The position numbers were made by a program, and so were the translations under genes. Below the pieces are notes generated by a model. The model was not told where the DNA came from and searched no databases. It saw only the letters and a list, made by a program, of their open reading frames with translations. From NCBI GenBank assembly GCA_035539075.1, contig DATLJB010000005.1:62001-126000 (forward strand): 64,000 nt of DNA. The letters are read 5' to 3'. Below are positions 1 through 8,328 of this stretch, piece by piece. The first letter of the stretch is position 1; every line of letters starts with the position of its first letter. The DNA is from Dongia_B sp035539075 (GTDB lineage Bacteria > Pseudomonadota > Alphaproteobacteria > Dongiales > Dongiaceae).

Positions 1-2
1 AG

Positions 3-1229
3 CTGGCCGGGCAGATTCTCGATCGCTCGGCGCAATTGCGCGCGCGGGTGGCCGGCGACGTCGCCGCCGCTAACGACCAGTTGCGCGGCACCATCGCCAA
101 CACCATCTGGCTGGTGATCGTCATTTCTGCGGCGACCGCGCTGGCGGCGATCGTCCTCGCCTGGGTGGTTAGCCGCGGCATCACCCGGCCGATCCTGGCC
201 ATCACCGAGGTCATGCGCCGTCTCGCCGAGCGCGACTGGGCGGTCGAGCCCTATGGCATCGAACGCGGCGACGAGATCGGCGCCATGGCCAAGGCGGTGC
301 AGGTGTTCAAGGACAACGGCCAGGCCGCCGATAGCCTGCAGCGTGAGGTCGAGGCCGAGCGCGCCAATGCCGATGCGACACGGCGCGCCGAGATGCGGCG
401 CTTTGCCGATCAGTTCGACCAGGCGGTGGGTAATGTGGTGACGCAGGTCGCCAAGGCGGCTGGCGAGATGCAGGCTTTGGCCGACCAGTTGATGAACAAT
501 GTGCAGCAGACTTCCAGCCGCTCGGCCTCGGTCGCCGAAGCCTCGCAGCAGGCGGCGGGCAATGTGCAGAATGTGGCCGCCGCCGCCGAGGAACTCTCGG
601 CCTCGGTGCAGGAGATCGCCCGGCAGGTGGCCGCATCGAGCGAGATCGCCCGGAAGGCGGTCAGCGATACGGCGCGGGCAGATACTCAGGTGCAGTCCCT
701 GGCCGAGGCGGCGGACAAGATCGGCGGCGTTGCCCGGCTGATCAGCGAGATCGCCGCCCAGACCAATCTGCTGGCGCTCAATGCCACGATCGAGGCGGCG
801 CGGGCGGGCGAGGCCGGCAAGGGCTTTGCCGTGGTTGCCTCCGAGGTGAAGAACCTCGCGGCGCAAACAGCGAAAGCAACCGAGGAGATCGGCGTGCAGA
901 TCTCCGCCATCCAGACCTCGACCAACGACACGGTGGGCGCCATTCGCGGCATCGGCGCCACCATCCAGCAGGTCAACGAGATCACCCAGTCGGTGGCGAG
1001 CGCCATCGCCGAACAGGGCAGCGCCACCAACGAGATCGCCCAGAGCACCCAGCAGGCCTTCAGCGGCACGCAGCTGGTGGCGGGCGATGTCGCCGGCATG
1101 AGCGGCGTGGTGGCGGCGAGTGGAAGTGCTGCCGAGCGGGTGCATCAGGCTTGCGGCGTCCTCGCGCAACAGGCGGGGCATTTGCGCACGGAAGTGGACC
1201 GCTTTATCGCGCAGATACGGGCGGCGTGA
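3..1229 (+). CDS. Methyl-accepting chemotaxis protein, 5' end cut by the window
   Basis: The frame is open to the left edge, so the periplasmic sensor and first membrane segment are missing. About 408 residues are visible: a transmembrane helix near residues 31-58 (rich in I, L, V and A), a HAMP linker, then a long helical signalling domain with the hairpin-tip motif EAARAGEAGKGFAVVA that contacts CheA and CheW. It would relay a periplasmic or membrane signal to the chemotaxis kinase. Family assignment is firm; the ligand cannot be told. It is host DNA, upstream of the prophage. Confidence 0.93.
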   Translation: MAGQILDRSAQLRARVAGDVAAANDQLRGTIANTIWLVIVISAATALAAIVLAWVVSRGITRPILAITEVMRRLAERDWAVEPYGIERGDEIGAMAKAVQVFKDNGQAADSLQREVEAERANADATRRAEMRRFADQFDQAVGNVVTQVAKAAGEMQALADQLMNNVQQTSSRSASVAEASQQAAGNVQNVAAAAEELSASVQEIARQVAASSEIARKAVSDTARADTQVQSLAEAADKIGGVARLISEIAAQTNLLALNATIEAARAGEAGKGFAVVASEVKNLAAQTAKATEEIGVQISAIQTSTNDTVGAIRGIGATIQQVNEITQSVASAIAEQGSATNEIAQSTQQAFSGTQLVAGDVAGMSGVVAASGSAAERVHQACGVLAQQAGHLRTEVDRFIAQIRAA

Positions 1230-1241
1230 CGGGAAGAATAT

Positions 1242-1412
1242 TCATCGCATCTTGATGCAGACGGGCTCGGTCTGCAGTAGTTTCGTACATTGCCATTCCG
1301 GCCCGAAGCCGAAATTCGCATTCGTCATGGCACTCGGATGCGTGACGAACTGCCAAGTCGAGTAGATAGCGAGACCGCAGAGCGGCAGAGCGATTAGAAG
1401 GGCCAGGCGCAT
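1242..1412 (-). CDS. Small single-pass membrane or exported protein (56 aa)
   Basis: Starts MRLALLIALPLCGLAIYSTW, an uncleaved signal anchor or signal peptide, followed by a short polar tail with two cysteines. The ATG lies inside the last codons of the small ORF at 1394-1501, so the two would be translationally coupled. I do not recognise the family. The hydrophobic start and high third-position GC favour a real gene; lack of a clear ribosome site lowers confidence. Confidence 0.5.
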   Translation of the reverse strand: MRLALLIALPLCGLAIYSTWQFVTHPSAMTNANFGFGPEWQCTKLLQTEPVCIKMR

Positions 1413-1501
1413 TTGCGATAGGCGCCCCGGGGCCAGGCATGATAGCCGCCGATGAGGGGCACCAGGGCGGCAGCCAGGATCGCCATGAAAAACTGCCACA
1501 T
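1394..1501 (-). CDS. Very small membrane protein (35 aa)
   Basis: Begins MWQFFMAILAAALVPLIGGY and ends with a short basic, tryptophan-containing tail. One transmembrane helix covers nearly the whole N-terminal half. It overlaps the start of the next small ORF (1242-1412) by 19 bases in another frame. A purine stretch precedes the ATG. The two may be a host dicistron of small membrane proteins; no function can be assigned. Confidence 0.45.
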   Translation of the reverse strand: MWQFFMAILAAALVPLIGGYHAWPRGAYRKCAWPF

Positions 1502-1702
1502 CTTCGTTCCCGCTCATCCTGGTGGGAGGTCTGCCAGCTTAGCGCAAATGTGGCGCGACCGCCTCCAGCCCCCAGTCCGATCAGGTCATAGACCCCAAAT
1601 TTCTGAGCCTTCTCGGTGAGGGTCAATCTTGCGCCGGGAGGGTCCGCGACGCATCGTGCACGCAACTCATCGTCCAGCCTGATTGCTCCAGAGGTAACCA
1701 CC

Positions 1703-3076
1703 ATGCCCGCGCGTCCCGCCGTCATCACCGAACCCGCCCGCCAGATCGAGGTCATCCATGAGACCGATGTGCTGGTGGTGGGCTCCGGCCCCGGCGGTCT
1801 GGCGGCGGCACTGGCGGCGGCGCGGGCCGGCGTCGCGGTGACCCTGGTCGAACGCTTCGGCTGCTTCGGCGGCAATATCACGGCAGTGGGCGTCGAGGGC
1901 TTCGCCTGGTATCGGCATGAGGCGACGGTGGAGGCGGGCGGCATCGGCCGCGAATTCGAGGATCGCGCCAAGGCCATGGGTGCGGCTGTGCCGGAGAGCC
2001 AGTCGCTCTCCTATGAACTCGATTCCGAGGGCTTCAAGCTGGTCGCAGATAGACTGGTCGAGGAGGCCGGCATCCGCCCGATGCTACACCGCCAATTCGT
2101 GGCGTCGATCATGGAAGGCAACGAGATCAAGGGCATCGTCACGGAATCGAAGGCCGGGCGCGAGGCGATCCTGGCGAAGATCGTGATCGACGCCACCGGC
2201 GACGCGGATGTCGCGCACCGCGCCGGCGCGCCGACCGTCAAGACGCCGGTCGAGGCGATGCAGGCGGCCTCCGTCATGTTCCACCTCGCGGGCGTCGACA
2301 AGAAGGCCTTCATGGCCGGCATCAGGCAGGACCCGCAGACCTATAGCGACTGGTCGACCGGTGAATGGCAGATCGAGACATCGGGCAAGGAGGACAAGAT
2401 GTTCTCGCCCTTCCTCGGCAAGCCCTTCGCCCAGGCGATCAAGGACGGCGTCATCCCGGCCCATCTCAACACCATCGCCGGCACCTGGGGCGCCATGCAC
2501 GATACGGGCGAACTCACCTATATGAATCTGGTCCATTTGGCAGGCTGCGACGGCACCGATCCCGACAGCATGACGCGGTTCGAGATCGAGGGCCGCAAGC
2601 AGGCGATGCTGGCGATCGAGGCGCTGCGCCGCTACACGCCGGGCTGCGCGCAGGCGCGGCTACGCAATTTCGGCATGACCATCGGCATCCGCGATACCCG
2701 CAAGATCGACGCCGTCTACAACATGACCGAAAGCGATGTGCGCAACCAGGGTCGCTTCGCGGACACGATCGGCATCTACCCGGAATTCATCGACGGCTAT
2801 GGCGTGCTGATCCTGCCCACGACCGGCCGCTATATGCAGATTCCCTATCGCGCCTTGCTGCCGCGGAAAATCGGCAACCTGCTGGTGGCGGGCCGGGCGA
2901 TCGGCGGCGACCGCATCGCCCATGCCGCCACCCGCAACATGGCCTGCTGCGCCGTGGCCGGGCAGGGGGCGGGGGTGGCAGCAGCACTTTCGATCCGCGG
3001 CGGGGAGGATCTCGCCCGGCTCAATATCGAAAGGGTGCAGCTCGAACTCGACCGGCAGGGCGTGCGGGTCAGATAG
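1703..3076 (+). CDS. FAD-dependent oxidoreductase (FAD_oxidored type)
   Basis: 457 residues. Near residue 18 is a Rossmann dinucleotide motif VLVVGSGPGGLAAALAAARA, followed by an acidic strand end (LVER) and FGCFGGN, as in the family where FAD sits next to a conserved cysteine loop. A second FAD signature, VIDATGDADVAHRAGAP, is near residue 165. The C-terminal motif LLVAGRAIGGDRIAHA matches the closing FAD contact. The ATG at 1703 is preceded by AGAGGTAA; an in-frame start further upstream would add 29 unlikely residues. Substrate unknown. This is the last host protein gene before the prophage. Confidence 0.88.
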   Translation: MPARPAVITEPARQIEVIHETDVLVVGSGPGGLAAALAAARAGVAVTLVERFGCFGGNITAVGVEGFAWYRHEATVEAGGIGREFEDRAKAMGAAVPESQSLSYELDSEGFKLVADRLVEEAGIRPMLHRQFVASIMEGNEIKGIVTESKAGREAILAKIVIDATGDADVAHRAGAPTVKTPVEAMQAASVMFHLAGVDKKAFMAGIRQDPQTYSDWSTGEWQIETSGKEDKMFSPFLGKPFAQAIKDGVIPAHLNTIAGTWGAMHDTGELTYMNLVHLAGCDGTDPDSMTRFEIEGRKQAMLAIEALRRYTPGCAQARLRNFGMTIGIRDTRKIDAVYNMTESDVRNQGRFADTIGIYPEFIDGYGVLILPTTGRYMQIPYRALLPRKIGNLLVAGRAIGGDRIAHAATRNMACCAVAGQGAGVAAALSIRGGEDLARLNIERVQLELDRQGVRVR

Positions 3077-3288
3077 CGGGGGGCCTTCAGCGCCAAGCCG
3101 GCCTGGCGGCCCGGCCGTGGGCCAATTTTTCGGGGCTTTCCGGCTGATTTTCCAGGAAAATTCATAAAATTGCATCGCCCGCTTGCAATCCCCGGTCAGG
3201 GGTGCTATTTCGCCCTCCGCCGCGGCGGTCTCGCAATGCCCGGCACCTTTGCCTGCCGGTGATTCTCCTGGAATCAGGCAGCACGGAT

Positions 3289-3363
<75 letters not shown>

Positions 3364-3505
3364 TCCTAATCCACAGATACTCAAGCACTTAGGCTCGTTG
3401 TTCAAAAAATTCTTGCCTCTCCATACGGCGCGAAATGGCGGAACATGGCATGAACTGGCGTGCAAAACGGTGCAAAATCCGTGCAGTTTGTTCAGTGCTT
3501 GTTCT

Positions 3506-4768
3506 TTATTTTGAAGCGCCAGTCTTGCGCTTGCCGATACCGAAATCGAGCGCATTGGCCATCTCCTTGTTGAACTCTGGCGACAGGTGCTCATAGCGCC
3601 GCATCATCTTCGCCGATTCCCAACCCCCGCGCCGCTGCGCCTGGCGCTCCGACATGCCCTGCATCAGAACGTGGCTCGCCGCGTTATGGCGCCCCCAGTG
3701 TGGCGTCACCTCGAGCAGGATCTGGGATCGCTCCCGTAATCGTTCGGCCGCTATTAAGTCGCCGGCGCGCGCAGCCCGCGTGGAGCGCTTCAGCAGCACT
3801 GCTGATGCCTTGCGCGTCATTGACCTCCACGCCGTCTTGACGATGAACCCCCGCTGCTTTTTGGGGCGTTTATAGGGCTGTTTCTTCTCGGTCAGGATCA
3901 GGGCATCGTGTTTATCGGTGCGACTGGCCAGATATGCACTCAGCATGGCAACGTACCAGTCTGGCAATGGGGCGATAATGGGACGCCCATTCTTGGTGTG
4001 GCCATAGTAGAAGTGCTCGTGCCCTGGCTCCAGAGAGAGGCCGGTGCCGGCCGGATCGTTATAGTCGGGGCGACGGCGGCTCATGAAAATCACCTCGCCG
4101 CCACGCCGGCCTGTCGCGAAGATGCCGGCGACAAACAGCTTGAGATGCTTCGGCGCCAGACGGATGAGCAGCCGGATCTCGTCGTCATAGAGCCATTTAT
4201 TGACCGGAATCTCTGTGGCTCTATATTCGGGCAGATCTGGCTGAGGAAAGTCCTGCCTCACCCACTTCTGGCGCACAGCCTCATTCATGACCGCGCAGTA
4301 GGTGTCCCGTTCCCGCGTCATGGTTGGGAGCTTGTTTCCCTTGGCTATGTGCTTCTCTTTGAAGTAGGCCGCCAGATGAGGACCGACCTGGTCACAGAAG
4401 TCGGCCAACGGAATATTGTCGATCGCTTTGCGCCGAAAATAGCTGGTGAGCTTTAGGACGTACTCGGCTTCTTTATCCGGCATATCGGCAAGGGCCCGGT
4501 TCCGTGCAACGCGTTTCAGGTGACGCTTCTCGCAATAGTGCGCCGCTGCCTCTGACCATGTTACGACGGCATCGGCACCATGGATCAGCTCCCGGTAGAT
4601 CTTTGCTTCACGCTGAAGCCGGATTTCGTTTGCCTTTTGCTGGGCGCCTGCAGACCCAACGCGAATGCCTGTACTCTCAAAAACGGATCTGGACCGTTGC
4701 CCGGCCTTGACGGTGCCGCGGAGGTAGTACGTCGTGCGGCCGGGCGGGACAACGGCGCGGAGAGGCAT
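3506..4768 (-). CDS. int: Tyrosine recombinase integrase
   Basis: 420 residues. The N-terminal part (YYLRGTVKAGQRSRSVFEST) resembles the arm-binding domain, followed by a SAM-like core-binding region. The catalytic domain shows the first Arg in FATGRRGGEVIF, Lys in GHTKNGRPII, His-x-x-Arg in PHWGRHNAAS and the nucleophile Tyr in KMMRRYEHL, so the active site is complete. It catalyses site-specific integration and excision at the adjacent tRNA-Val. Its start overlaps the Xis-like gene by about 180 bases in another frame, which ties excision and integration gene expression together. Confidence 0.95.
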   Translation of the reverse strand: MPLRAVVPPGRTTYYLRGTVKAGQRSRSVFESTGIRVGSAGAQQKANEIRLQREAKIYRELIHGADAVVTWSEAAAHYCEKRHLKRVARNRALADMPDKEAEYVLKLTSYFRRKAIDNIPLADFCDQVGPHLAAYFKEKHIAKGNKLPTMTRERDTYCAVMNEAVRQKWVRQDFPQPDLPEYRATEIPVNKWLYDDEIRLLIRLAPKHLKLFVAGIFATGRRGGEVIFMSRRRPDYNDPAGTGLSLEPGHEHFYYGHTKNGRPIIAPLPDWYVAMLSAYLASRTDKHDALILTEKKQPYKRPKKQRGFIVKTAWRSMTRKASAVLLKRSTRAARAGDLIAAERLRERSQILLEVTPHWGRHNAASHVLMQGMSERQAQRRGGWESAKMMRRYEHLSPEFNKEMANALDFGIGKRKTGASK

Positions 4769-4950
4769 GGCAAATACTCGATCAAAAGGTTGTAGTGGCG
4801 CTCTTCGAACAGCTTATGACGTGTCGTGCCACTATGGAAAGCGACCTCGGGGAAGCGAATTCTTAACTGTCGCAGCCAATCTCGCAGCGCCCGGCTGGAG
4901 CAATGCAGCTTTTCTTCCATGGCAGATTGGGTAATCGGCCAGATGGTCAT
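4585..4950 (-). CDS. Excisionase-like HTH protein overlapping int
   Basis: 121 residues. The first ~60 (ITQSAMEEKLHCSSRALRDW onward) form a small winged or MerR/Xis-like DNA-binding domain; the rest is a basic, serine- and proline-rich tail read from the same DNA as the integrase N-terminus. A HTH protein whose low-complexity tail overlaps int is a recurrent layout in alphaproteobacterial prophages, as I recall it. Its role is inferred as directionality factor. Start follows the upstream gene by a 4-base overlap. The true C-terminus could be shorter in function than in length. Confidence 0.65.
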   Translation of the reverse strand: MTIWPITQSAMEEKLHCSSRALRDWLRQLRIRFPEVAFHSGTTRHKLFEERHYNLLIEYLPCLSAPLSRPAARRTTSAAPSRPGNGPDPFLRVQAFALGLQAPSKRQTKSGFSVKQRSTGS

Positions 4951-5375
4951 TCCCGCCCCGTCGCTTGGATGGCGGGTGAGAGGGCGCGGATGGCCGTGGC
5001 GTATTCGCAGCCATGCTGGTAGCCATCGATACGCGGGCGCAGAACCGGATTATCGACCGTGCCGCTGCTCATGATGCAGTTGCCCTCGATCAGCTTAGCT
5101 GCCATCTCCAGACCTTCGCGCAGGCCGCGTTGGTAGATGGCGTCAGTGGTCTCGCCCGGGAACTCCGGCGCGGCGGCGAGCATGGCAGGCCACACAGTAC
5201 ACTTCACTTCTTCATCGATGGCCTTGATATTCTCCGCTTTGGACAATCCATCCCGCCGATGCGACATGAGTATCAGGTCGCTGTACCCTTGTCCGTGATG
5301 AGCCATCTTATCCGTCGCCTTCACCGGCACCACGGCCCAGCGTGATCCGTCAGGGGCTGTTAGATAGGTTGGCAT
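4947..5375 (-). CDS. Phage protein of unknown function (142 aa)
   Basis: Soluble protein; after an N-terminal beta-rich part (YLTAPDGSRWAVVPV) it has an alpha-helical middle with GLREGLEMAAKLIEGN, a pattern common in small phage early proteins. The ATG overlaps the previous stop as TGATG; a GTG six bases upstream is an alternative. It ends in an ATGA overlap with the Xis-like gene. No function recognised. Confidence 0.75.
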   Translation of the reverse strand: MPTYLTAPDGSRWAVVPVKATDKMAHHGQGYSDLILMSHRRDGLSKAENIKAIDEEVKCTVWPAMLAAAPEFPGETTDAIYQRGLREGLEMAAKLIEGNCIMSSGTVDNPVLRPRIDGYQHGCEYATAIRALSPAIQATGRE

Positions 5376-5635
5376 CACCACATGTCCTCGGAATAGAGTT
5401 CGTTTTCATTGCCATTCTTTTTGACGATCTGCCCCGCTTCAATCGCAATGCGCAAACCTTCAGAGCGATCAACAAACCTACCGCTATCAGTCATAAATCC
5501 CTGATCGGAAACATCAGCCGCGCTATAACCTTCTTCTGACAGATCGTGGATCAAATCGTGATGTCGCATAGGCTGCTCTTTGCCCCATACGTACCCATCT
5601 GGTGTTCGAATCGCCACGCGCGCTATTCTTTCCAT
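5375..5635 (-). CDS. Small conserved phage protein (86 aa)
   Basis: Starts MERIARVAIRTPDGYVWGKE and contains QGFMTDSGRFVDRSEGLRIA, a pattern (GF-x-T/S-G-RFV-R-EA-x-IA) seen in a widespread family of small phage proteins of unknown role, as I recall it. The ATG sits in a TAATG overlap with the gene upstream, which excludes the longer, arginine-rich in-frame extension. Probably an early non-virion protein. Confidence 0.78.
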   Translation of the reverse strand: MERIARVAIRTPDGYVWGKEQPMRHHDLIHDLSEEGYSAADVSDQGFMTDSGRFVDRSEGLRIAIEAGQIVKKNGNENELYSEDMW

Positions 5636-6069
5636 TACGTCCGCTCCTTCTCTGCCTCGGCTGCGATGATCGATGCTGCCTCTTCGTCGCGCAATTTCCT
5701 GCCAAAGAATGCTGCCCCAGCCTTGATCATCCTGATATCCCGCGCCTCGTCGGGCTGTGCGGCGCGTTCTGCTAGAGCCATTAGACGGTCTTGCGCATCT
5801 TTCATGTGATCGCACGCGACGCGTAACTCTATTCGGTATTCTTCATCCCCTGCCGCCGCGACCGGCTGCGTGACACCGCGTTGACACACGCCGGTTTCCT
5901 TGCACGATGCTTCGACTGCCGGTGTGCATTGCCAGCATGTCGCGGACGACTGCGCGAGGGCGGCTCTATCAAGCCATAGATTCCAAGCCTGTTCTTTACC
6001 ACGCAGTGTTGCACCGTAATTCTTGCGCCATGCCGTTTCAAACTGTTCCCGCTCGCGGTCAGTCGTCAT
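5635..6069 (-). CDS. Phage protein of unknown function (144 aa)
   Basis: N-terminus TDREREQFETAWRKNYG and a following WNLWLDRAALAQ segment resemble small phage proteins with a short helical W-containing motif; another with the same look is encoded at 7691-8305. A cysteine cluster (CWQC..C..C) lies in the middle, possibly metal binding. C-terminal half is helical and acidic/basic. Overlaps the upstream gene by ATGA. Function unknown. Confidence 0.75.
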   Translation of the reverse strand: MTTDREREQFETAWRKNYGATLRGKEQAWNLWLDRAALAQSSATCWQCTPAVEASCKETGVCQRGVTQPVAAAGDEEYRIELRVACDHMKDAQDRLMALAERAAQPDEARDIRMIKAGAAFFGRKLRDEEAASIIAAEAEKERT

Positions 6070-6584
6070 AGCTTAGGCTCCAATGCGTTGTCTGCTATAC
6101 CCAAAACTTCGTTCACCATCCCGACCGCACTATCATTTCTGCGCACAAAGGCAGCGCCAGCACAAATTCCCTTTGTTCTCAGATCAGATATGGAGACACG
6201 CAACCGACCGATCTCCGCGTCCCTCTCGGCAAGCTGGCGGCGCAGGTCGTCACGCTCTTTCTTCAAAGCTTCGCGCACCCAAGGCCCGTCATCCGCAGTG
6301 CAAATATCCTGCAACCGCTTCACCATCGCCAGCAGGGGCTTGGCGGCGTTGCGGAAAGCCAAGAAGAATTCAGCATAAGATTTCGCGTCCTGCCGAATGT
6401 CACTCGCGATGCGCCCAAAGAATTCTGCAACGACATGCTTTGTACCGTTTATATCGATACCAACGGCATAGTCATATTCGCCGTCTACAGGCACTTTAGA
6501 AGCGGTAACGACCATCGGTTCCTTGCGAAGCGCCGCTTCCAGCCGCTCAAGTTCTTCGATCTGTTGCGCGGTGAGGTCGGTCAT
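6066..6584 (-). CDS. Coiled-coil phage protein (172 aa)
   Basis: Begins MTDLTAQQIEELERLEAALR and has a strong heptad stretch near residues 110-140 (KKERDDLRRQLAERDAEIGR). The start at 6584 is chosen because its ATG overlaps the previous TGA, giving the same 4-base coupling as its neighbours. Soluble; no catalytic motif seen. Function unknown. Confidence 0.75.
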   Translation of the reverse strand: MTDLTAQQIEELERLEAALRKEPMVVTASKVPVDGEYDYAVGIDINGTKHVVAEFFGRIASDIRQDAKSYAEFFLAFRNAAKPLLAMVKRLQDICTADDGPWVREALKKERDDLRRQLAERDAEIGRLRVSISDLRTKGICAGAAFVRRNDSAVGMVNEVLGIADNALEPKL

Positions 6585-6805
6585 GATGCACACCTCGATT
6601 TGATAACTTCCAAGAAAAGTCGGAAGTCCGCTTCTTCGAGCTGATACGACATGTCGTCATCCTCGACACCATTTTCGACATCTAGCGTCCTCTGGGCTGT
6701 AGAGCCGACCAGCATTAAATATAGGGCGACATCATTAGGTACGGAAACAGCCGCGCCATTATCTAGCCGGAAAAGTATTTCCTTATCTTCAATCTTGACC
6801 TTCAT
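6581..6805 (-). CDS. Small phage protein (74 aa)
   Basis: MKVKIEDKEILFRLDNGAAV suggests a small beta domain; the C-terminal part is acidic and ends with a helical YQLEEADFRLFLEVIKS. ATGA overlaps at both ends make it part of the leftward operon. No recognised family. Confidence 0.72.
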   Translation of the reverse strand: MKVKIEDKEILFRLDNGAAVSVPNDVALYLMLVGSTAQRTLDVENGVEDDDMSYQLEEADFRLFLEVIKSRCAS

Positions 6806-7059
6806 CGTCCCTGCTCCTGTGCGTTGAAGGCGGCGAGAAGTTCAGATGGGGTAGCGAGAAGATCGAGTCCGTTCTGCCTCGTGAAAGTGATGAACGCTAA
6901 CATCTGCTCCGTCTGCTGGGCGGTGGCGTAGGCGAGGGCGGCTTGGAATGCAGCTAAGAAATCATGGTCGGATTGATCAGGGCTGTCACACTCGTATCCA
7001 CGATGAAAGCGATTAGAAAACCACCTATAAAACGCCGCCTGGCTGTCTTGCTTGGTCAT
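6802..7059 (-). CDS. Small helical phage protein (85 aa)
   Basis: Starts MTKQDSQAAFYRWFSNRFHR; the W/F-rich start followed by FLAAFQAALAYA resembles other small early proteins in this operon. Start chosen from the ATGA overlap with the zinc-ribbon gene upstream. Function unknown. Confidence 0.72.
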   Translation of the reverse strand: MTKQDSQAAFYRWFSNRFHRGYECDSPDQSDHDFLAAFQAALAYATAQQTEQMLAFITFTRQNGLDLLATPSELLAAFNAQEQGR

Positions 7060-7274
7060 TCGGCACCTTCCACGACGTATTTCTCGCCACAGAACGGGCA
7101 GAAGGTCGGCGCCACCGCCTTTGTCCAACGCCTGGCAGACCGGTCAACACACTCGGTCTTTATGACGATGCTTTGCCGTACCTTTCCCGTTTCCATGTTC
7201 ATCATCGAAATCTCCGCGAGGCGTGCATTCTTGCTGGAGAGATGCTTGTTCACGGCATCTTTGCACTCACACAT
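7056..7274 (-). CDS. Small protein with C-terminal zinc-ribbon half (72 aa)
   Basis: MCECKDAVNKHLSSK at the start and TFCPFCGEKYV at the end give paired cysteines that could bind one zinc ion; the middle is a short beta region. The ATG at 7274 overlaps the upstream stop. It is probably a small nucleic-acid or protein-binding factor; no specific role can be given. Confidence 0.72.
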   Translation of the reverse strand: MCECKDAVNKHLSSKNARLAEISMMNMETGKVRQSIVIKTECVDRSARRWTKAVAPTFCPFCGEKYVVEGAE

Positions 7275-7459
7275 CACTTCTCTCCCAAATACTTCGCCCG
7301 CATCGCCGGACGGTCGTAGATAGCCATCAGCGCGCCGTAGACGAGCGCCGGAGCGACGAGGCACCAGAAGCCGGACAGTAGGAACAGGCCGATGTTGATG
7401 TCCTGGTCCTTGACCATGGCGACCGTCATGGCGCGGTTGAAGCGTTCAAGATGGGTCAT
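7274..7459 (-). CDS. Small membrane protein (61 aa)
   Basis: One hydrophobic helix, roughly residues 25-45 (GLFLLSGFWCLVAPALVYGA), with a charged N-terminus and a basic C-terminus. Start at 7459 is preceded by AGGGG; a longer start is possible but would overlap the upstream gene by 53 bases. A superinfection or membrane role is only a guess. Confidence 0.65.
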   Translation of the reverse strand: MTHLERFNRAMTVAMVKDQDINIGLFLLSGFWCLVAPALVYGALMAIYDRPAMRAKYLGEK

Positions 7460-7694
7460 GACTAGACACCCCTGGTAAAAACAGTGGTGAACCATCATCC
7501 TTTGTCATATGTTTCGGCACCTCATCTCTCATGCAATACGGTATGGTCCTTGAATACGCGCCACACATCAAACACTGAGATTGACGTCGGCATACATGTA
7601 ATTGAATAAAGCCATTGGCGCATATGCGACTGTTTGCTCGATAAGCTGAGCAGCTATCATCACGCCGCGTGTCAGTGCTGGTCATTTTACTCAC
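7446..7694 (-). CDS. Small cysteine-rich phage protein (82 aa)
   Basis: GTG start overlapping the previous stop (GTGA); ATG three codons in is an alternative. Seven cysteines, including QCLMCG, suggest a zinc-binding fold. Overlaps the membrane-protein gene by 14 bases. Function unknown. Confidence 0.6.
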   Translation of the reverse strand: MSKMTSTDTRRDDSCSAYRANSRICANGFIQLHVCRRQSQCLMCGAYSRTIPYCMRDEVPKHMTKDDGSPLFLPGVSSHDPS

Positions 7695-8305
7695 CTGCGG
7701 TTTCGCTTCATCGCGTAGGCCTTCATCGCGTAGGTATGCCAGCGACGCGCCGCTTCAATGAAGGTGCTAAGCTTGACGCCAGCATTAAAGCGAATCTGGT
7801 TGATCGCAATATCATACGGCAGAACAGGCTCATTCCCCACCGCTGCAATCGGCTGCGAGAGGGAAGCTCTGGCAAGCCAGCCATCAAATATCGCTTGCAC
7901 GTGCGAATGCTTAAAGATTGTACGGCCCCAAGCATCAGAGACCTCGGAGAGATCAAGATGCCGGTAACGATTTTTGAAGTGTTCCCGCTCGCGAACTTCC
8001 GGTGCGCAGCGAAACTCCGGCTCCGCATCTTCCCGCCCAGCTAGCATGGTGTTGATCAGGCCGAGGACGGTAGAAAAGGCATCTCTGCTCCATGGGAGGG
8101 TGTCTTTACCAGCAGTCCAATCTTCATGCGCCTTAGCCCGCAGCTCATCCACCTGCTCGTACAGCTTCTTCAGCTCCGCGCCGGTCAGCAGGTCGTGCAC
8201 GCGCTGCAGCTCATCGGCAGCCAGCACCAGGGTTTCGCACTTGTTGCCGGTGCGTAGACAGATGGCGAGGTTGTCGGAAATCGTGCGCAGAAGGTTGTCG
8301 GTCAT
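7691..8305 (-). CDS. Phage protein of unknown function (204 aa)
   Basis: Helical N-terminal half with LKKLYEQVDELRAKAHEDW and a C-terminal half containing IFDGWLARASLSQPIAAV, similar in style to the product of 5635-6069. I place the start at 8305 because GGAGG lies five bases upstream of that ATG; an ATG at 8332 would overlap the ATPase stop but lacks such a site. Probably non-virion; function unknown. Confidence 0.75.
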   Translation of the reverse strand: MTDNLLRTISDNLAICLRTGNKCETLVLAADELQRVHDLLTGAELKKLYEQVDELRAKAHEDWTAGKDTLPWSRDAFSTVLGLINTMLAGREDAEPEFRCAPEVREREHFKNRYRHLDLSEVSDAWGRTIFKHSHVQAIFDGWLARASLSQPIAAVGNEPVLPYDIAINQIRFNAGVKLSTFIEAARRWHTYAMKAYAMKRNRR

Positions 8306-8328
8306 GGCGTCCTCCGGCAATGCGGGCG

